Below are positions 43,768 to 55,985 of a DNA stretch of 64,000 nucleotides, in pieces; position 1 is the first letter of the stretch; each line of letters begins with the position of its first letter. The translations under genes and the position numbers were made by a program. The stretch is taken from positions 36,797,726 to 36,861,725 of the forward strand of contig OZ018317.1 of assembly GCA_963969495.1 (NCBI GenBank), read 5' to 3'. The stretch is from Ceratothoa steindachneri (lineage: Eukaryota; Arthropoda; Malacostraca; Isopoda; Cymothoidae). The notes beneath the pieces are model-generated. The model searched no databases. It was given only the letters and a program-made list of their open reading frames with translations, and was not told the DNA's origin.

Positions 43768-44366
43768 TCTATCGACTAATGAGAAGGGAAATGAATATTA
43801 ACGATAAAAGTTAAAAGAATGCATTGAATAATGGCTAAAAAAGCAGATGAAGGCAAGTTAAAATATTAAAATTGACAATTATTGAGATTAAAGTAAAAAC
43901 ACAAATAAAAATATATAGAATTAATTAATATTATTCACTGTAATTTTAAAAAAATAATAGAAAGAAGTGAAGGTATAACATAAACTGACTTGAATATCAA
44001 ATATTAAAGGTAACTGTAGTTAACAATAAAATAACATATTGAATTAAATTATAAAAAACAACAAAAAACCCGAAAACAAATTAAAGTGAATTAAACAGTG
44101 ACTAACCTTTATCGAGGGAGTTGAGGAACCAACTAACTAAAGATATAAAAACTACTAACGAGATTTGTTCGGTTGGTCGGTTGGCTAGTTAATGTATTGA
44201 AGTGTTGTTTGGTTATATAGTGAATAGTTTAATTGAGGAGGAGTAATTATTTAGGTTTGGATTTATTGTATTGATTTACAGTGACTCTAATATTTTCAAT
44301 TTGAGAGAACTTAAGGCTACAGATAATATAGTAAATGAATCAGAATTAAGAGGATGACGGTGATAC

Positions 44367-44575
44367 TCAGTGTTGCCTGATGGAAGAGGCTTCCGGTTTA
44401 GAGATGGGAATACCAGTCCTATGAGACAAAACTAAGTGCTTCGCGATCCTGCATTTGAGTTGTAAGTCAGTTTGGCCTACATAACGACTGTGGCAGGTCG
44501 TACATGTATAATTGTAAATTATACAGGATCGCGAGCCCAAAGGGATTGAAAAAAAGGAATTTGACGATACAGATC
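44367..44575 (-). pseudogene. PLE GIY-YIG endonuclease fragment
   Basis: The minus-strand frame reads SCIIYNYTCTTCHSRYVGQT followed by DLQLKCRIAKH. This fits the PLE variant of the GIY-YIG nuclease: a Y preceded by hydrophobics, the CxxC pair, YVGQT (the YIG element) and the conserved Arg of KCRIxxH. It ends with ISKPEASSIRQH and a stop. The domain cleaves the target DNA for PLE retrotransposition. Only about 70 residues remain. An in-frame Met further upstream (44657) lies inside the neighbouring SINE, so the apparent 96-residue ORF is a chance fusion of SINE and PLE. Confidence 0.85.
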
Positions 44576-44675
44576 TCTCCGTGCGCAGATGTTTGTGTCC
44601 ACTCATGCCTGGATCGAACCTGGTACCGCGATGTTGGGAGGCCGACGCCGTATCCACTCAGCCAGCATAAGCTCT
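44575..44675 (-). mobile_element. tRNA-derived SINE head (copy 2)
   Basis: Reverse complement gives an A box TGGCTGAGTGG (44654-44664), a perfect B box GGTTCGATCC (44611-44620) and the body phrase GAGTGGACACAAACATCTGC. It closely resembles copy 1 (5255). The body is cut at about 44575 where the PLE begins. Confidence 0.8.
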
Positions 44676-44959
44676 ATAATGAGTACTTCACCATTGATTT
44701 GTCATTCTGATCTTCATGCGCATTTCATTATCCACGCGCGGGATCTCATTGACGATAAGATTCACAAATACCGCTGCCTACTTTGCCAAATAAATGTCTC
44801 TTTTATAATATTAAACATGAATTTAGTTCCCTTTTATAAAAACGACATTAATTTCATGACACCCTAATATTTAGAAAAAGTGTCTTATCTGTGGCAGTAA
44901 AGACTGTTCAGTGTCTCAGAGGGGAAGTGAAAGAATGATGGGATTACTGATTTATCCTC

Positions 44960-45660
44960 ATGGTGAGACTAGTTAAAGTTGAGAAAACCTTTGGAAATCA
45001 GGTTGTCAGGTTCAAGAGTGAAGGAATGATATTGTCTGAAATTTTTAGGCAGTGTAATCGATCAAAGAGTGTGATTCCGTGCATAATAAAGCTCTATGAC
45101 GAAGAAAACGTGTCGCCCTTGAAAAAAAACATTTCAAGGAAAGATCGCGCGATGTAACAGATGTTGATGAAGGATAGCTGTATGAACGCAACCAATATTT
45201 CTCGCTAAGTTGGCGAAAAGATTAATCTGAATGTGTCTCGTCAGAATGTGTTGTTTTGTGGAGATGTGACTCATATCACACACACACCCTACTGCTAAGT
45301 AATCACTCATTAGTAAAAAGAAAAAAAAATACGGCTAGGATGGCCCTTGCTACTGAGCACGTCCTCTGAAGTGCTGTAACGTGCTAACGAGTTTCTTTGC
45401 GAGGAAAACAAATTTACTTTGTTTGGATCAGATGAAAGCAGCATGTAAAGTGTTGTACAGGTGAAAGATTGAATCTGACATGGCCGAAAAGGGGGGTTAA
45501 ACCTAAAGGTAGCAGAGTTATTGTGTAGTATGCTCTCAAACACTGGACTCTGTTTGCTTGTCCGCTTATGCTACAAAGTAAACGCTGCGGTGTACAGAAA
45601 TCTGCTCTAGGAACACGTGATCTCCTCTCTCCAAACAACTGTCATGCAGGTCAAAAAGAA
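44960..45660 (+). pseudogene. Tc1-like transposase relic
   Basis: The first 65 codons (44960-45157) give a helix-turn-helix N-terminus: VVRFKSEGMILSEIFRQCNR SKSVIPCIIK-like, matching the GxSxxEIAxxLxRSKSxIxxxI segment of Tc1 transposases. Downstream, in other frames, are ARMALATEHV at 45338 (like RLxFAKEHxxW), RGKQIYFVWIR at 45395 (like SDExKFxLFGSD), and GVKPKGSRVIVWYALKH near 45495 (like VKHGGGSVMVWG). The order is right but each piece needs a frame change. The C-terminal third is missing, where the ~100-bp satellite begins. Long decayed. Confidence 0.72.
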
Positions 45661-46632
45661 GAGAGAGTAGTTGAAACAATCGCACTGAGACTTGTTTCTA
45701 AATATTATTTTAAGGTGATCAGCTAATATACTAAAGAAAGATATAAAGAAAAAAAGAAAAGGAGCAGTTGAGACAATTGACTGTGACGCGAGTTGTTTCT
45801 AGAGACTATTTTAAGATGATCAACTAATATTTTAAAGAAAGACATAAAGAGAAAAAAAGAGAGGAGATGAGAAAATCGACTGAAATGAGTTTTTGTCTAG
45901 AGGTTATTTCAAGATGATCAACTTATAAACTGAGGAAAGACATAAAAAGAAAAAGAAATAGAGAAGTTGAGAAAGTCAACTCTGAAATGAGTTGTTTCTA
46001 GCGACTATTTTTAGATGATTAGCTAATATCCTGAAGAAACAAAGAAAGAAAAAGAAAGAGACTAATTGAGACAATTAATCTGACTCGAGTTGTTTCTAGA
46101 GATTTTTAGATGACCAACTAATAAACTAAAGAAAGAGATAAAGATAAAAGGAAATAGAGCAGTTGAGAAAGTCAAGTCTGAAATGAGTTGTTTCTAGTTA
46201 CTATTTTTAGATAACCAGCTAATATAATGAAGGAAGACATAAAAAGAAAAGAGAAAAAAAGCCATTGAGACTACCAAACTGACACGCATGCGTTGTTTCT
46301 AGAGACTATTTTTAGATGATAAGCTAATATAATGAAGAAAGACATAAAAAGAAAAAAACAAACAAACAGCAATTGAGACTACCAAACTGACACGCGTTGT
46401 TTCTAGAGACTATTTTTAGATGATCACATTATATAATGAAGAAAGACAAAGATTATAAAAAAAACAGCAATTGAGAAGACCAAACTGACACGCGTTGTTT
46501 CTAGAGACTATTTTAGATGATCACTTAATATACCGAAGAAATTCATAAAGAGAAAACGAAAAACAGCAGTTGAGACAATAAAACGAACACGAGTTCTTTC
46601 TAGAAACTATTTTAGATGATCACATAATAGAA
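45661..46632. repeat. ~100-bp tandem satellite, ten units
   Basis: Units start near 45671, 45767, 45868, 45965, 46066, 46161, 46264, 46371, 46469 and 46567. Each has GTTGAGACAAT..., a conserved centre TTGTTTCTAGAGACTATTTT plus AGATGATCA, and an A-rich tail AAGAAAGACATAAAGAGAAA. The last three or four units share ACCAAACTGACACGCGTTGT, so they form a younger subgroup. Confidence 0.95.
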
Positions 46633-47094
46633 TATAGATTATAGAGTTCATAAGCCGATTTTCATTAGAATTTAGGCAAATTGTCGATGCTGATCAAGTA
46701 TGTTATCTAAGTCGATCTAGATCTACTCTATTTTTTCATCTATAACCTTAGAACTTAAGATACATTTATATTTGTGGAAAATAAAAATAAATGATTTATT
46801 TATTAATATTTACCTAATCGTTTCAAAACCTTTTGGATATCATTAAAAGAAGCAATAAATTGGCCGAATTCAATTTTCCCAAAAATAGAATCTTGATGAG
46901 ATTAGAAAGTTTATAGTATTAAACCTAACCTAACTTAAAGTGCACAAACCATTTCATAATTACAGGTTCTTAGAATCTCTTCCTAGAAATTTGGACTCCA
47001 ACGGATTTTAATTTATAATAAGGAACTGGATGATCTTCAGTCACACCAATCTTAATCCATCGTGAACTTTTAAATCGTTTATATTTACACTTTT
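46633..47094. other. Unassigned AT-rich DNA
   Basis: No recognised feature. Confidence 0.45.
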
Positions 47095-47470
47095 TTATTA
47101 TTTTCCATATTTTCATTTTCCCCATATATACATTTTTTTATATTTTCATTGTTTCTATATTTTTATTTTTTCATATTTTTATTTTTCCATATTTTCATAT
47201 TTCCCATATTTTTATTTTCCCTATAATTTCATTTTTTACCATATTTTCATTTTTATATATTTTCCTTTTTCCTATAATTTATTTTCCCCCTAATTTAATT
47301 TTTCATATGTTCATTTTTTCCATACTTTCATTTTTTTTTTCATATTTTCTATATTTTTATTATTTCTAATTTTTTCCTTATCCCATATTTTCGTTATTTC
47401 TTATATTTAATTTTTCCATATTTTTAAATTTTCATATTTTAATTTATCCATATTTTCGAAATGATGACAC
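47095..47470. repeat. T-rich ~15-bp degenerate tandem repeat
   Basis: Variants of CATATTTTCATTTTTC repeated about 24 times with indels. Confidence 0.85.
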
Positions 47471-47654
47471 ACTTGAGCAAAATCATGCTTGCAGATCACA
47501 TCCTTCAATGTTATCACTTGAGAAGACTCGTTCTTATAGATCTCATACTTGAGTAGCCCCAAATTGTCTCTATTTCTTAATTCATTACACTCCCATCACG
47601 ATAATTTTGTCATCTGATCATTAATAAAATTTAGCAGGCTATGGCTTCGCCACT

Positions 47655-48076
47655 CCTCCCCTACGTGGGGAGCTTGCGCTTCGCTACTAAGATTAAAATT
47701 TAAAATCTGAAAAAAAGCAGCCATGGTTAAATTTTTATAAATTTTTTGAACTTCGCCAATTATAATAATTTTAAAAAGGAACTCGAAACTAAATTTCTTG
47801 CCTTTCAAAATATCATGTTGCTAAAATATAGAGTTATAGAAGATATATAAAAATAAATTTTCTGAACTTCACCATTTGTAATTATTTGGGTTTTTAAAAA
47901 ATCACAAAATTTCGATATTTTTATTTCTGAACTTCACCATTTTGTTTTTTGATATTATAAAAGAATTATTAGAAATAACTTTGATAAAACAAACATAAGT
48001 CATAACCAAATTAAGCTGAAATTATTATTCAAAGACTCAAAAAAATCCCCTTCTTAAATGATAGAGTTAGTGATGA
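47655..48076 (+). repeat. Unknown dispersed repeat, copy 2
   Basis: Same family as 36362-36640, with an extra ~140 bp (about 47745-47855) flanked by two versions of the TTTCTGAACTTCACCATTTG phrase. The inner part may be a duplication lost from copy 1. The right end GAGTTAGTGATGAT matches the right end of copy 1. A GCTTCGCxACT-rich leader (47641-47690) precedes it. Confidence 0.8.
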
Positions 48077-51000
48077 TTAGATGTAGTCTGTATGTGCATG
48101 ATTAGGCATATATATGCATGTGCCTATCTTCCACCGACTTCGCATTTTCTCGGGTATAAAATATGCATATTTTCCTGAACATGACGCAGGCTTTGTGACC
48201 AAATATGGCTAATTCCTCCCCCTCCGTCTTTATTTATCATTTCCTCTGTGCCTCTCTTCCTTGACCCTACACCGCCCTACTCCTCAGGAGTGGTTGTAAT
48301 CACCCATGCTGAGCACTCATACCGGATATAATCTTTGAAAGATTTTGATCAGAATTGACTTCCTCTTATTAAATGGAGACGATGAATGTAATGGATGTAG
48401 CCACATGGCTAATCTATGGAGTTAGTTCGTGATATCCCGTCTCCTCTTATCTTCCCTCGTAATTTTCACGTCTACCCCCTGCAAACTATCTCCCATCCCA
48501 CGTCCCAGCAGGAAAGCATGCTGAAAGGCAATAATAATCAATTATCGTCTGGCGACAGTTGGCATCCGTTCGAGTTGCCTTATCTCTATTGTTCACCTTA
48601 GTCTTAATTGTATTAGCATGATTGCGAGGTCGCGTTTTAAAGTAATCGCCTTCAGTATGACCATAAAAACTTAATTAGCTCGTAGGAAAAGACCAATTAT
48701 AAAACTTATATGATATAAACGTCTATTTTGTTTACTTAATTACATCTAATTACCTTTAACCCATGCACCATGGTTTGCTTGGTTACTCCATCTCAGGACT
48801 AAATTAACCCATAGGTTTTATTTTAGGACGGTTATCTGCAGTGCAGTATGATAGAGGTGAGAGGTTAGGGATAACGAAGGTTCCAAACTAATGGTGTTTA
48901 CTTCAAAACAGGGTTTCTTTTTGTAGATAGGTAAGGAACAAAATACGGCGAATATTGCGCATGACCAGTTTTATTAGTGGGAAAGTAATCTACATACATA
49001 ATCATCGCTGAAATTTGCTTTTTAAGGTAACGATGCGATACAAAATAATTAAAAGTTAAGGTATTCCAATTACCGGTACCTACATCTGGTCTTAGAATGT
49101 ATAAAAACTAGTTTTCTCTGGTACCTAAATATCTTATGCTTCTTTTTAACATTTTCCTTCGCAGTGGAGAGTTAGCTAGTAAAAGACCTTTTTATGGGAT
49201 TAAATATCGTTTCACACACCATCTGTAGGTGAATGTGTTAAGAAAATCGACCGTTTTCTTTGTCTCTCTCCTACATGGAACGGAAGAGATGATAATGAGG
49301 TCGAAATCAGGAACCCTTTGCTCACCACAGTTGTGGATGTATGCCCATGACCCTATGGGATGACGCACATTAACCAGCAAACAAACAAGCAAACTAGTTG
49401 CTGTCGCACTGATGAACAAAATACTGAACTCGTTTCTTCCCTGGACAACTGCACCAATCAGCATCTGGGCCATTCAAGGCAGAACAGCAGGGAACCTGAA
49501 CATTACAATCCTCGGTAGCTCCATCCTACCAGCCGGTGCAAAACAGACGCCAAAGACCACCGGTCTCTAAAGTGGCTGGCGACGAATTTGAACTCGCATT
49601 CGTCCAACGGTATGAACTCTTACCCTTGTGAGAGTATTGGGGAAGAGAAAGTAATAAACTCCATCCTTAATGCAATCCTAGATAATCATTGAAAGAGGAT
49701 AGGGATTACTTATTGCTCCCAAAGTCCAGCTTGTTGTTTGTCCTGTCTTCCCCTTTACAGGGCAAACAGTATCAATAGTGAACTACTTAGGACCTTCTTG
49801 ACAAAAAAGGGACCCTAAAAATTAATAAAAAGCAATTGGAGAACGCGGTACTATGTTTTCTTTTTTTGAACTAAGAGGCGGAGTTCCTAGTTTCGTGTCC
49901 TCGCCGTTCATAGAACCCTGAATAGGCCACTCGAACGATGCAGCCTTCATAGATTTCAACTTCCCTCAGCTTTATTTGTTTCGGACATTGTGAAGATCAG
50001 CAGCATCCGGCTACTTGAGAGAATCTTATCTTTACTTCCACCAAGGTGGTGTGTATAAATAGAACAGAGAGGAATCATTGTGGAAGACCACATAAGATCA
50101 TGTCGTCGTAGAGGAAAGGATTCGAAAAAGGAGGGATAGAAGGAGTTGACAGGTCGGTGGCTATACAGCGATGCGTGGTATTTTTGTGCGTGTAGGTAGA
50201 GGTATTGGGTACGACTGGAAAGGCAGGAGGATGGGGGGGAGCTGCGCATTCATGGAAACACGCTGTTCATGTTGTCGTTACTTATGTGTGCATAGGTATT
50301 GGCTGGAGGTGGTCGATGGCAGCGGGGTATCTCAATGGCATCGTAGCGTATTGTCTTCTGTGTATGTTTATGTATGTAGGGGTCTCTTTCGAGTTTCCTC
50401 AGTTGTCGCGTTAGACGCGTGTGGTTATATGTGTTGAGTAGTGTCAGTTTGTTTTATGAAGTGTACATGTAAGAGCGAAATGTGGGTTTCAGAACAGCTA
50501 CGAGGTTGCGTCCTTATATTTAAGGTTGCTTGTATTGCAAATTGATCCAGTGTGTTAAATTATTTTACCATAATTATTTAAATTTATTTGATATAAATGA
50601 ACTCAGTGATTTCTTTTTAACATTTTCTCACTGGATACACATTCTCGAAACCCATAATATAAAGGCAGTTTTTGTCATCCTAAACTTTTGTTTATTATTC
50701 ACTTCCCTCTTTAGTCTTTAATTTTCCTATGTTCCTCTCTGCACATATTATTTATTCCAAGATGAAAATTGCCCCATTGCTTGAGATTCTTTCGTTACTC
50801 TAAATAAAACACCCTTGCGACCTCTTCCTGCTTTCTATTTATTTGTAAGGGGGGGAGGTGGGGTAGCTCCTTCTCCAGAACGCCCCAAGTAGTCTCATCT
50901 TTATAATCCTTGGGCTGGAAAAGGGAGGACAGAAAAAAAACACAAACTTGTTAACGGACATTGTTGTAAAAAATTCAATATTTCTCTTCCACACATTAAC

Positions 51001-53690
51001 ATCTGCACATTTTCACTCACTCCTTCCCAGGAAAGGGGTGTATGGTGTAGAATGGTCAACTATGCTGCAGCTGTATGTGGAGAGTCGCGTGCCACCCCGG
51101 TTCCAATGCTTGTAAGAGAATCTGCACTTCACTGCTTTATTTTTTGGATTTTTCTTCACAGAAGTTTGTCTAGAAATGCCCTCATTGATTTTCCCTTAAA
51201 TGAACAAAAAAAAAAAACTTCACCCATCTCGAAGATTTGCTTTACCACCACTTCCCTGAAGAGGATTATAAAGTTCGGTTTTGTTTCTTAGTTTTATGTC
51301 CATAACAATCTATTTTCCATTGTCAGGTCAATTTTGCTTAATCCATTTTCCTTCAATTTCCCCCGAAACAATTTCCCATTTTATCTACAAATGAGAATTA
51401 AATATAAGTGATTATAATAAATTTAATCTTGAAAAGAAATCTAATTTGCTACTCTACTCTCTGTTTTGAGTGTAATGCAGTCTTAATCCAAAAATACCCC
51501 TGTTAGTAAATTTGGAATACACAGTCGCCCATTTCAAGGAAATTTAATGACTCTAATTCTAGCTCCTCCCCCGAAGGGGCGGAGCTCTGCATAAAAACAA
51601 TGAATATTAGCGCGCCTAACAACGTCTGGCAACCGCATTTTAATTCGAACCCTGAGGTGAATATTTCCAAATGGGGGCTTCGCCCCTATACCTCCCTTTT
51701 AATGGTGTGGGATTGCAGGCCCCACACTTCCACGCTATTTTTAATCAACTAGTAGTATCACAATTCAAAAGCCCAGCATTAGGTTCGAATTCAATTGCGA
51801 TTAACCGACGTCGTTAGGAGCTCTAATGTTCATTGTTTTATGCCATGCTTTTTAGCATCAGTCTTGTAAGCCCCCCCGCCCCCCAATGCTAATTAAATCA
51901 ATCATATTTTCTTTAATATTTAGTACCATAAAATTGTAATATAATATTTTAATTCAGAAAAAATTCTTCGAAATGATATATAATACAATATGAGGCGATG
52001 ACAATTGGCAATGTGACTGTGTATTCTATATTTACCCATTATCTCTATCATATCCGCCCCCGAAATTCTCGTTGTACGCCGGGTAAACCTTTCTCCTAAA
52101 CATAATCCCTTAAAGAGATAATCAACTTTTTCCACGTTCAACCAACCACTCTGCCATTACATTCAAAACCATATATATTTGTTGGTACTTTTTTCACGTC
52201 CACAAGACTGATATAATTCACAGGTTTCTTCTCAATGGCGATTTACGAGCCGTGTGAAGCAGAGGACCATAGGCACGAGATTGTCTATGTTATGGGGACA
52301 TGATCAATGTTGCTTTAAAGAGGATGAATTCATGAGCGAAATTGGGTATGCAAAAGTCATATAGCAAAAAGTAAGGTTAGTTTGATCATGTCAAGAAGAG
52401 GAAAACTAATTTTACCATGTCAAGAATAACGATCCCTGCAGGCGTGGTGTTCTTTGTGATTGACATGATCCGATTAGTTTCTTTGACTCTTCCCATCTTC
52501 CTTTTTATTCTCTTTCCGATAACATTAAGGGCTAATTACCATTTGATGAGCACGGCCATGGTGATGATGAAGAATATTTTCACTCGTGGATTGATTTTAA
52601 AATTTACACATTCACTTGCAACCCCCATGCGCGGATGCATGGGGGACACAGATATTTTCGCGCCGGGTAAAAGAGGCTCTATCCTGATCATTTTTCATAA
52701 GATACCACTTTATGGAATGCAACTTTTTAAACGACTTAAATTTTAAAGTTATAAGTAAAAAAAAGTAATAATTCATAGATATGCAGGTCTGAAAAGTATT
52801 CTGATTTGAATTTTATATAAAGTTATAGCAAACAGTTTAACAAATAACGCATTTCTTATTTTCATGAACTGTTCGGATAAACGAGGAAATTTGCTTAAAA
52901 AATAAAGATCTATTATTATACGAGGATCGGGCCGATACTGTCAATTAAGCTAATCGAACAAAAAACACGTCTGGCGGTTATAAAAGATAGAACTTAGAGT
53001 TAAACTGCACAAAACAAAAGAATGTAAGAAAAAAGAAATAAACACCTTCCTTGCCCAAGTCATTCTTCTGGAAATCTTCCACAAAACATTCGTGTCATTA
53101 CCAGACAGTCGTCACGTACCTCGAAAACAATACAATAAAAATGTTGGATCTCTTATACCAAATATGTCCAGAAGTATCTCAAGGTATCCATTAAACATGA
53201 AACCCTAAGGAAGCTAATTATTTGTCAAGATATAATCGAGCAAAAATACAAACAAAAACATATAATTGAAAAGGAGAATTTTATGTTTAGTATGAGTTAT
53301 GCTTCAATATAATTATGCGAAAAATAACCGAGATATATTCTAACCCTATTCAGGAGGTGATCGAATTTGATTACCTATTTGAGGACTGTTTATGACAGGG
53401 TGTTATTGTTCTTGTTGAAATGAATGTGATTTTAAAGATACGATTTAAAATACAAAAAGAAAAATTGAATATAAATTGCATGCCTTTAGTCTTTCTAATA
53501 TTTTTTTTTATCGTAATAAATCCTTACAAATCGATAAACTTTATTCCTTGTATTATATATAATGATCTCCTTGCGGTCGTCTGACCTCATTATTTTTTTT
53601 TTGCCTTAGTGAGTTATTTTCTTATAGTTCCCGAAGGAAAGTCAACAGTATGAAAACGTACAGTTTCACCCTTCTGGAAATTTATGTATT
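48077..53690. other. 5.6 kb without recognised features
   Basis: No coding similarity that I can support, no RNA gene and no long tandem repeat. Small items: a hairpin at 51561-51586 (AGCTCCTCCCC / GGGGCGGAGCT) next to GGGGGCTTCGCCCCT at 51674; a 109-codon open frame at 52417-52746 with one hydrophobic stretch and no known domain; possible reversed B box GAGTTCAAAT near 49587. This is the best place in the window for unseen single-copy exons or regulatory DNA. Confidence 0.5.
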
Positions 53691-53694
53691 TATC

Positions 53695-54170
53695 TATCTT
53701 TGTGGATGATCTTAGGGGTTGCTCCGGGAGTTTCACAGCCTTGTCTACTCTGAAACGTATTCTCAATTCTTCGACAAAGGAGGGTACTCATTATGTAAGC
53801 TCTCAGGGAAATTTCCGAACATTTCGCCATTTCATAAATAATATCATATTAACTTTACATTAAAAATTTATAATTCCCCGAGCCCTTGCATAATTTCCAT
53901 CAAGAGCTACCTAAGAGATCACTCCAGGCCACTGGATGATGCGAAAATAATAGCTAAAAAGTATTATAACATTGAAGACCAATTCGTAAATGATAAGGAT
54001 GCGATTTGGGCCATAATCCATTTCGTTCAGTCAAGGGAAAATACCTTTCGATAAATATGAATTGACTAGAAATTATTACTATGCTTTTGTTTTGCTGTAT
54101 TCTTGTAATTTTCCTAGTCACAAAACATTGTAATGTAAATTCAATTTAATTTTGTATGTCCATTGAGTGT
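53695..54170 (+). mobile_element. LINE 3' end, 5'-truncated copy
   Basis: This stretch matches 63415-63893 along its whole length, with substitutions and a ~15-bp deletion near 53750. It encodes the C-terminus of the LINE ORF2 in broken frames: RPLDDAKIIAKKYYNIEDQF, then IIHFVQSRENTFR and stop at 54052. A ~110-bp 3' UTR follows. A (GATA)/(GA)n run follows 17 bp later. It is a typical dead-on-arrival insertion. Confidence 0.85.
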
Positions 54171-54181
54171 CGAAGATAGAT

Positions 54182-54186
<5 letters not shown>

Positions 54187-54267
<81 letters not shown>
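54187..54267. repeat. (GA)n microsatellite
   Basis: About 40 GA units. The serine/leucine-repeat frame on the minus strand (54141-54521) is its translation. Confidence 0.97.
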
Positions 54268-54268
<1 letters not shown>

Positions 54269-55325
54269 GGGTAGGACGGGAAGAACCCACGATCGTCTTC
54301 TTTTTAAGGGGTAAATTCCGTTTGATAAGACGCCCTATAGCAAACCCAATTGTAACAACGAGAAGTTCCGCGAGATGGCGTGAAGGTCTAAATTCACTCC
54401 CGGCGCCTCTATATACATAGATAAGGTAAAATCCACTTCCGGCGCATCGGTAACATTCACTTCTAACAAACCCATATAGATAGTTAAGCGTTGGCCTGGG
54501 TAAGATTAGCGTTTTGCCCAAGAGGATGCGACACAGAAGAATTCTTCCGCTCGGCCTCTCTTACCCCAAGAGCCCAAAGACAAGAAAATTAAATAAAAAG
54601 AAATAAGACTAGGAACGAGGAGACTCCCACACTGTTATATTCGACTCAGCTTTTCCACGGTGAAATACTCCCTCGATTCCTCTTTTGGAGGCTAGCAGTG
54701 GTTGTTAGAAGACAGGTTGTATTCTCCTTCATAACTTTAAGCAGGCTGAATACTAATCGGGCAAGTGCAAACCCAACCGTGCCGTTGAAAAACGATCGAG
54801 CTCAACGCTCATAACCCCCCTCTCGGGTACAAAATCCTCAGAGCGGCAGATCCACCCAGAACGGTAGTTTCCCTTTTGTCGGTCGTGTACGTTTGTGTGT
54901 ACGTGCTCACGGCTCCCTCCTAGAGCTGACATGTGTAAACCTTTTGTCCATTTTGTTTGTATTAGTATGTTACGAGTATATTCATTATTTTATTTTTGTT
55001 TGTACAATAGTAAAGATTGTTTTGTTTCATCTAGTTTGATATCCTGAACCTCCTAGTTAGTTGATTGAATTCTGATAATGAAAAATAGTCACTCTTACTC
55101 GATTTAGTGCAACCCTTTAAAGTGCATTATTGAAAGCGAGGCTAATCGTATTGTATCCTGCGGGCTTGCCACGTTCCCTTCCTAATCAAAGGAAGCAAGA
55201 GGAGGTCAAAAAATCTAACTGACCTTCAACAGAGTTTAGTGATTATGTTTTTGTATATTTTTGTCGTTATCATAATCGTATTTTTTTATATTAGGAAATA
55301 ACCAAAGGTAATTTATTGTAATGTT
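54268..55325. other. Unassigned DNA
   Basis: About 1 kb. The phrases CACTCCCGGCGCCTCTATAT (54394) and CCACTTCCGGCGCATCGGTA (54433) look like a short imperfect duplication. Otherwise nothing recognised; an old LTR cannot be excluded. Confidence 0.4.
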
Positions 55326-55700
55326 TTATAATAACCATATGCAATTAAATATATATACGTTTATGTATATGTATGTGTATATGCAGATACACCCACAAAG
55401 GAAAGGTGAAAAACGATTCCGAGCACTTTCGTCTTTATTCTTAAAGACCTTTTTACGAAATGAACAAAAGAATTGTGAATTGATGTAAGTGGGTAAGTGT
55501 GTGTAGGGGACAAAGGAAAGAAAATATAGCTGAAAATAGATAAGTGGTGGAAAGAGAAAGAAGTGTGGTAGGGTGCAAAGAAATGCTAAGTGCCTGGTGA
55601 TCAGCCCTATCGCTTTTAAATATTTTCTTGTTATGTGGTTCCTATGTTGTCTTTGAGGTAGTTTATATATTATGGCCTTCAAGCCATTTGTCTTTATAAA
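55326..55700 (-). mobile_element. Penelope-like element 3' region, second subfamily
   Basis: On the minus strand the block GGTCTTTAAGAATAAAGACG plus AAAGTGCTCGGAATCG (about 55445-55405) is nearly identical to 61268-61305, which follows the GIY-YIG ORF of the PLE at 60341-61398. So this is a 5'-truncated 3' tail of that PLE subfamily. The end passes into TA-rich sequence near 55340-55350. The 118-codon minus-strand frame over it is not a domain-bearing protein. Confidence 0.7.
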
Positions 55701-55985
55701 ATTAATGTTCTTGGATATGTTATGCGCATTTGCTGTTGTAGTAATAAATTAGTTTCACTACTTTAGTATTACGCTTAGTGTCTTTGTTTTTTGTATATTT
55801 TGTAGTGAGTGTAAATCGTGTCTCTTGGTTTTACTTTAATGTCTTCTTCGTTATAGTTGGAGCTTCATCGGTGAATTTACTGTCGATATTTGCTAAATTC
55901 TTGTAGAAATTGATGATGTTTCGTAATTAGGTTTTCTTTTCTTGATCGGTTTTATTTGTCAATGGTTTGTGTAAAAAACATTATT

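Larger units (their letters stand above)
43643..44575 (-). mobile_element. Penelope-like element, 3' part (copy 2)
   Basis: Minus-strand PLE of the same family as the window's first 786 bp. It contains the end of the GIY-YIG ORF (44570-44367), a ~600-bp AT-rich 3' region and the hammerhead-like motif near the end. It is truncated on its 5' side, where it abuts a SINE at about 44575. The reverse transcriptase is absent. Confidence 0.85.

Noticed and set aside
49560..49620. Reversed B-box-like GAGTTCAAAT suggesting another SINE
   Set aside because: No convincing A box at the right distance and no second copy in the window.
52417..52746. 109-codon plus-strand frame with a hydrophobic segment, possible membrane protein
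   Set aside because: No domain, no neighbours, AT-rich composition; one hydrophobic run is common in random AT-rich translation.
54141..54521. 126-codon minus-strand frame with an SL repeat
   Set aside because: The open part is the (GA)n tract; the rest has no domain.
54480..55080. A solo LTR
   Set aside because: Composition hints at an LTR, but I could not find paired ends, a primer binding site, a polypurine tract or a second copy.
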